Source: Duganella sp. BJB480
Lineage (GTDB): Bacteria > Pseudomonadota > Gammaproteobacteria > Burkholderiales > Burkholderiaceae_D
DNA length: 64,000 nucleotides
NCBI GenBank assembly: GCA_003416985.1
Contig: QVIN01000013.1
Coordinates: 62,001-126,000, forward strand
Direction of reading: 5' to 3'
The notes under the pieces are model-generated. The model saw only the letters and a program-made list of their open reading frames with translations. It did no database searches and was not told where the DNA came from. Positions 61,127 to 64,000 of the stretch are shown piece after piece. A program made the position numbers and the translations under genes. Numbering within the stretch: the first letter of the stretch is position 1; each line of letters opens with the position of its first letter.

Positions 61127-63706
61127 ATGCCACGAACGAGAAGAAGCCAACGCATACCTGTATCAGCTGACGTTACGTTTGAATGGATGGCCCGCGAACT
61201 GGGTGGGGAATTCGAAGAGTGGCGCGTTTGGGCAGCCACCTGGCTCGCAACGCAGCCTTTGGGCCTTGCTGACCGCATTAATGGTTTGCGCGCGTTCTTC
61301 AAACACTACCTCCATCGTCTGAAGCTTCCTGTATCCCCATCGATTCTTCTCCGACGGGAGCAGCCGTTACCTGACTTTTTCGAAACTTCTCTACCGCAAA
61401 CCCACGGCGGTATAAAGTGGAACAATAAGGTCCGGATTTTTCTTGACTGGGTACTGCAAACCCACTTCTCCGAGCCGGATGATAATGGCCGTCCAGTGGT
61501 GAGCCCCGTCTTCTGGAACCCGGTCTCATACCGCAGCCAAACAGGGAAAATTCGCCCCAACGAATCTGTGCATTCTCCTCTGCCTTATCGGTATATAGTC
61601 GAACTGCGAGAGCGCCTGGCGCCAGGAAAGAATTTCCGCGACTGGTTATGGACCCACAGCGTTGCTCACGGCCAGCATGGCGTGCGCAACGACTGGTTCG
61701 AGGTTACAGAGGACAAGCTCGATTATGAAGATCCGGACTGCGTCTGGCGAACACGCCGCACAAGCTATAAGAGGGGAAATCGACAAATCTATGAGTTATG
61801 GAGCCCAGTACGCGCGGTCGTCTTGATCACAAAACTCATGATACCGCTTCGCACGCACCAGGTCCGGGTACTGGACTCGGGTGAGGCGGACACTTGGCGC
61901 TACGCATCCAGTGGATGGGAGTTGAACAAAGGGGCGCATGCAGGGGGGACTAAGCGAAAACCTGTCGAAAGAGGCGTATTTCGCCAACAACGTGACCTCG
62001 ATCTAGACGAGGTGCGTACCTCCCTTTATATCAATACAAACAAGACGGCGGACATCGCCAAACAAGGCGAAACCGGATATGTGATCCCTTGGCAGTACAC
62101 CGAGCTGCTGTACTGGCTGGAAAAACTGCGAAATTGGCAAGCGAAATATAACCCGGTGCCGCAGCCAATCAGTTGGCACCATCTTGACCATCGCCACCTG
62201 CGTGGCCCTCGATCGGATTATCAACTTTCGCGTATGCCGGATACATGTTTTCTATTTCGCGACGCAGCTGCGCATGGCGATGATAAGTACAAGCCGATCA
62301 TCGACGACCCCATTTTTTCCCTCTGGTACAGGTTGTTGTTGGACCTAGAGCAGCGCTGTGCCGCTCGGGGCGAGACAGGTGCGAACGGCAAGGCTCTGAA
62401 GTTCGTGGCCGACAACACAAGACGAACAACGCTGTATCCCTTGCATAGTCTGCGAGTATCGCTATTGACATGCCTCGCGGTCGATGCGGAGGTGCCATTA
62501 GTTGTACTTGCCAAGCTGGTAGCTGGTCACAGTCGCGTCATTATGACACTCTATTACACGAAGATTGGCGTCACACAAATGACCCGCATCCTCGATGCAG
62601 CAAGTAGCAAACTGCAGGAGACCGCCGAAGCTGGGTTAAGACGCTTTCTCGCTGAAGCCGAGTACGATGAACTGACGAACAAGATCGTTGCAAACAACAT
62701 GGAAGGGCTAAAGGCATCGCTGGTCATTCGGCCAGAAGATCGTAATCCGGCAGGCTGGATGGCACGTAGCTACGGCATGTGTCTGGTCGGGGGAAATTCA
62801 TCATCCGATGAATTTAACGGCAAAGTCGGTGGGTGCGCCAATGGCGGAGAACTATTGCGAAGCAATACCAAGGATGTATCGAACAACATATACGCCCCGG
62901 TCCCTGGCGGCCCTGGCAATTGCATTCGGTGCCGCTGGTTTGTCACTGAACCGCACTACATCGATGCACTTCGCGCCCACTTTAACAACTTGAGTTATCA
63001 CCTGGTCGAACAGGCGAAGGTCGCAAAAAAACACGAAGTAAAGCTGGAAGCATTGAAGGCGAAGCGTTACCAGGCTGAACAGGCAGACGCTCCCTTTACC
63101 GAAAATGCCGAACTCGCCCGCGCGGCAACACTATGGGAAATGGAGATTGCCAAGACCGACGAACTTGGCCATGATTTAATCGCTACCTTCCGCCTCATCA
63201 AGCGCTGCTTCAACCTGATCGAGAAGTCCTCCAATGGAGAAAAGTTCACCCAGCAGATCGTTGCGGTCGGCGGCATGGCGGACTTGAAGTTGGTATTCGA
63301 AAGCACACAATCCGAACTGCTTCAGATATCGGGGATTTGTCAGGATGCCGAACTATATCCTGATGAAAATCCTGGCCAGGCAGTGTTCCGACGATCACAA
63401 CTATTGGATAGCGCCTTGTACCGAGAGGGATACCAACCAGTGTTTGCTCATCTGTCTCGCGACGAACAACTTCACTTGGGGAACCGTTTCATGGATCACC
63501 TGGCGATCCTTGCCCAACCTGACAATCAAGCGCAAGGCTTGCGGCGTGTTGTGGGCATGATTGAGACTGGACGCAGCCTGGCCGATCTGGGGCTCGAAGA
63601 AGATTGGGAGCGACACCTCGAACCAGGATCGGATCACGGATCTGCACGTGTCTATGATCTGACAAACAAATCCAAAGCCCTGCCACTAAACAAACAATCT
63701 CCCTAA
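61127..63706 (+). CDS. gmtZ: GmtZ-like integrase (second gene of the mobile trio)
   Basis: 859 residues, VPA1269-type family. Besides a long unique N-terminus, residues about 220-480 carry tyrosine recombinase marks: LRTHQVRVLDSG, LYPLHSLRVSLLTCLAV (H-x-x-R, about 442), VAGHS and the Tyr of LYYTK (about 475). A C-terminal part holds a Cys cluster (GGCANGG, NCIRCRWFVT) and a coiled coil (about 615-660). So the trio contains two proteins of recombinase type. Start at 61127 is five bases after gmtY; the stop TAATG overlaps the third gene. Confidence 0.83.
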   Translation: MPRTRRSQRIPVSADVTFEWMARELGGEFEEWRVWAATWLATQPLGLADRINGLRAFFKHYLHRLKLPVSPSILLRREQPLPDFFETSLPQTHGGIKWNNKVRIFLDWVLQTHFSEPDDNGRPVVSPVFWNPVSYRSQTGKIRPNESVHSPLPYRYIVELRERLAPGKNFRDWLWTHSVAHGQHGVRNDWFEVTEDKLDYEDPDCVWRTRRTSYKRGNRQIYELWSPVRAVVLITKLMIPLRTHQVRVLDSGEADTWRYASSGWELNKGAHAGGTKRKPVERGVFRQQRDLDLDEVRTSLYINTNKTADIAKQGETGYVIPWQYTELLYWLEKLRNWQAKYNPVPQPISWHHLDHRHLRGPRSDYQLSRMPDTCFLFRDAAAHGDDKYKPIIDDPIFSLWYRLLLDLEQRCAARGETGANGKALKFVADNTRRTTLYPLHSLRVSLLTCLAVDAEVPLVVLAKLVAGHSRVIMTLYYTKIGVTQMTRILDAASSKLQETAEAGLRRFLAEAEYDELTNKIVANNMEGLKASLVIRPEDRNPAGWMARSYGMCLVGGNSSSDEFNGKVGGCANGGELLRSNTKDVSNNIYAPVPGGPGNCIRCRWFVTEPHYIDALRAHFNNLSYHLVEQAKVAKKHEVKLEALKAKRYQAEQADAPFTENAELARAATLWEMEIAKTDELGHDLIATFRLIKRCFNLIEKSSNGEKFTQQIVAVGGMADLKLVFESTQSELLQISGICQDAELYPDENPGQAVFRRSQLLDSALYREGYQPVFAHLSRDEQLHLGNRFMDHLAILAQPDNQAQGLRRVVGMIETGRSLADLGLEEDWERHLEPGSDHGSARVYDLTNKSKALPLNKQSP

Positions 63707-64000
63707 TGAGTAAAGTCCATCCAAACGAATTATTAAATACCCTGACTGTCGGTGCCCGGCCGCAGAAGTGTAGGAATCTGGAGATCATGCACGAGGTATG
63801 CAGCGAGCTGCACAGGTTGGGCAGTCTCGACTTCTCATTGGCGACAGTTGGCAGGATGTCACAGGAACGAGGTGGCATGTCCCAGCGAGCGCTGTACAAC
63901 TCCACATCCCGCGACTTCAAAACCTTGATCCGAGCATGGGCAAGCTTCGCTGCACCTAACAAAAGATCATCAGCCGAACCGCTCTCCCGCGACAAGTTAA
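63706..64000 (+). CDS. gmtX: GmtX-like protein, third gene of the mobile trio (partial, runs off right edge)
   Basis: 98 codons seen, open to base 64000. Starts MSKVHPNELLNTLTVGARPQ, then NLEIMHEVCSELHRLGSLDF and SLATVGRMSQERGGMSQRAL. The helical pattern around 38-75 (SLATVGRMSQ, ALYNSTSRDFKTLIRAW) looks like a winged helix for DNA binding. Such proteins are the third member of the GMT set; function not established. The ATG overlaps the gmtZ stop by one base. Confidence 0.78.
   Translation, partial: MSKVHPNELLNTLTVGARPQKCRNLEIMHEVCSELHRLGSLDFSLATVGRMSQERGGMSQRALYNSTSRDFKTLIRAWASFAAPNKRSSAEPLSRDKL

Overview
The window looks like chromosomal DNA of a betaproteobacterium of the family Oxalobacteraceae (Massilia, Duganella or a close relative). 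The support is high GC with strongly GC-biased third positions, a ybgC-tolQRAB-pal-cpoB operon, a glyA-nrdR operon behind a ZTP-type riboswitch, a PEP-CTERM protein, a divergent-PAP2 protein and a TcyP-type cystine transporter. The genus is inferred from protein likeness only.

Layout. 1-2701: minor pilin operon pilV-pilW-pilX-pilY1 (minus; pilY1 runs off the left edge). 2818-4856: nrdR and glyA with promoter and ZTP riboswitch (minus). 4969-5718: SDR oxidoreductase. 5930-11130: Tol-Pal envelope operon. 11145-11368: promoter and two almost identical tRNA-Lys genes. 11369-16102: accessory region with lower GC. It holds a broken BrnA-like antitoxin, a TetR/CPBP protease pair, a small set of peptidoglycan hydrolases with a putative immunity protein (type VI secretion cargo style) and a HigB/HigA toxin-antitoxin pair. 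16115-34825: metabolic and membrane genes: aldo/keto reductase with divergent LysR regulator, PEP-CTERM protein, TonB receptor, acyltransferase, alcohol dehydrogenase, two DUF418 proteins, a SUV3-like RNA helicase, TM2 protein, YigZ, a PhnD-like binding protein paired with a hybrid histidine kinase, a chemoreceptor and a GNAT acetyltransferase. 34809-37092: Fur-controlled siderophore receptor. 37097-44423: a self-contained ABC export system (membrane fusion protein, ATPase, two FtsX/MacB-type permeases) with a sigma-54 promoter and a probable enhancer site, followed by its own NtrC-type regulator and histidine kinase. 44659-56532: cystine transporter, lipoproteins, FadL-type porin, RND efflux pair, divergent-PAP2 protein, DUF475 protein and envelope proteins. 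56676-58988: a very alanine-rich coiled-coil protein.

The most striking part is the right end. At about 59476 the stress kinase gene srkA is cut inside its catalytic-loop motif. From there to the window edge lies the left end of an integrated element of lower GC: two large tyrosine recombinases (GmtY-like and GmtZ-like) and the start of a third small gene (GmtX-like), tightly coupled. This is the signature of a gamma-mobile-trio (GMT) island, whose cargo is usually defence or offence genes. The cargo lies beyond this window.

Two copies of an unusual palindromic repeat (44410-44540 and 56541-56669) share outer arms but have different inner stems that still pair perfectly. One copy also supplies the stop codon of a histidine kinase gene. 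No complete insertion sequence, prophage or CRISPR array was seen.
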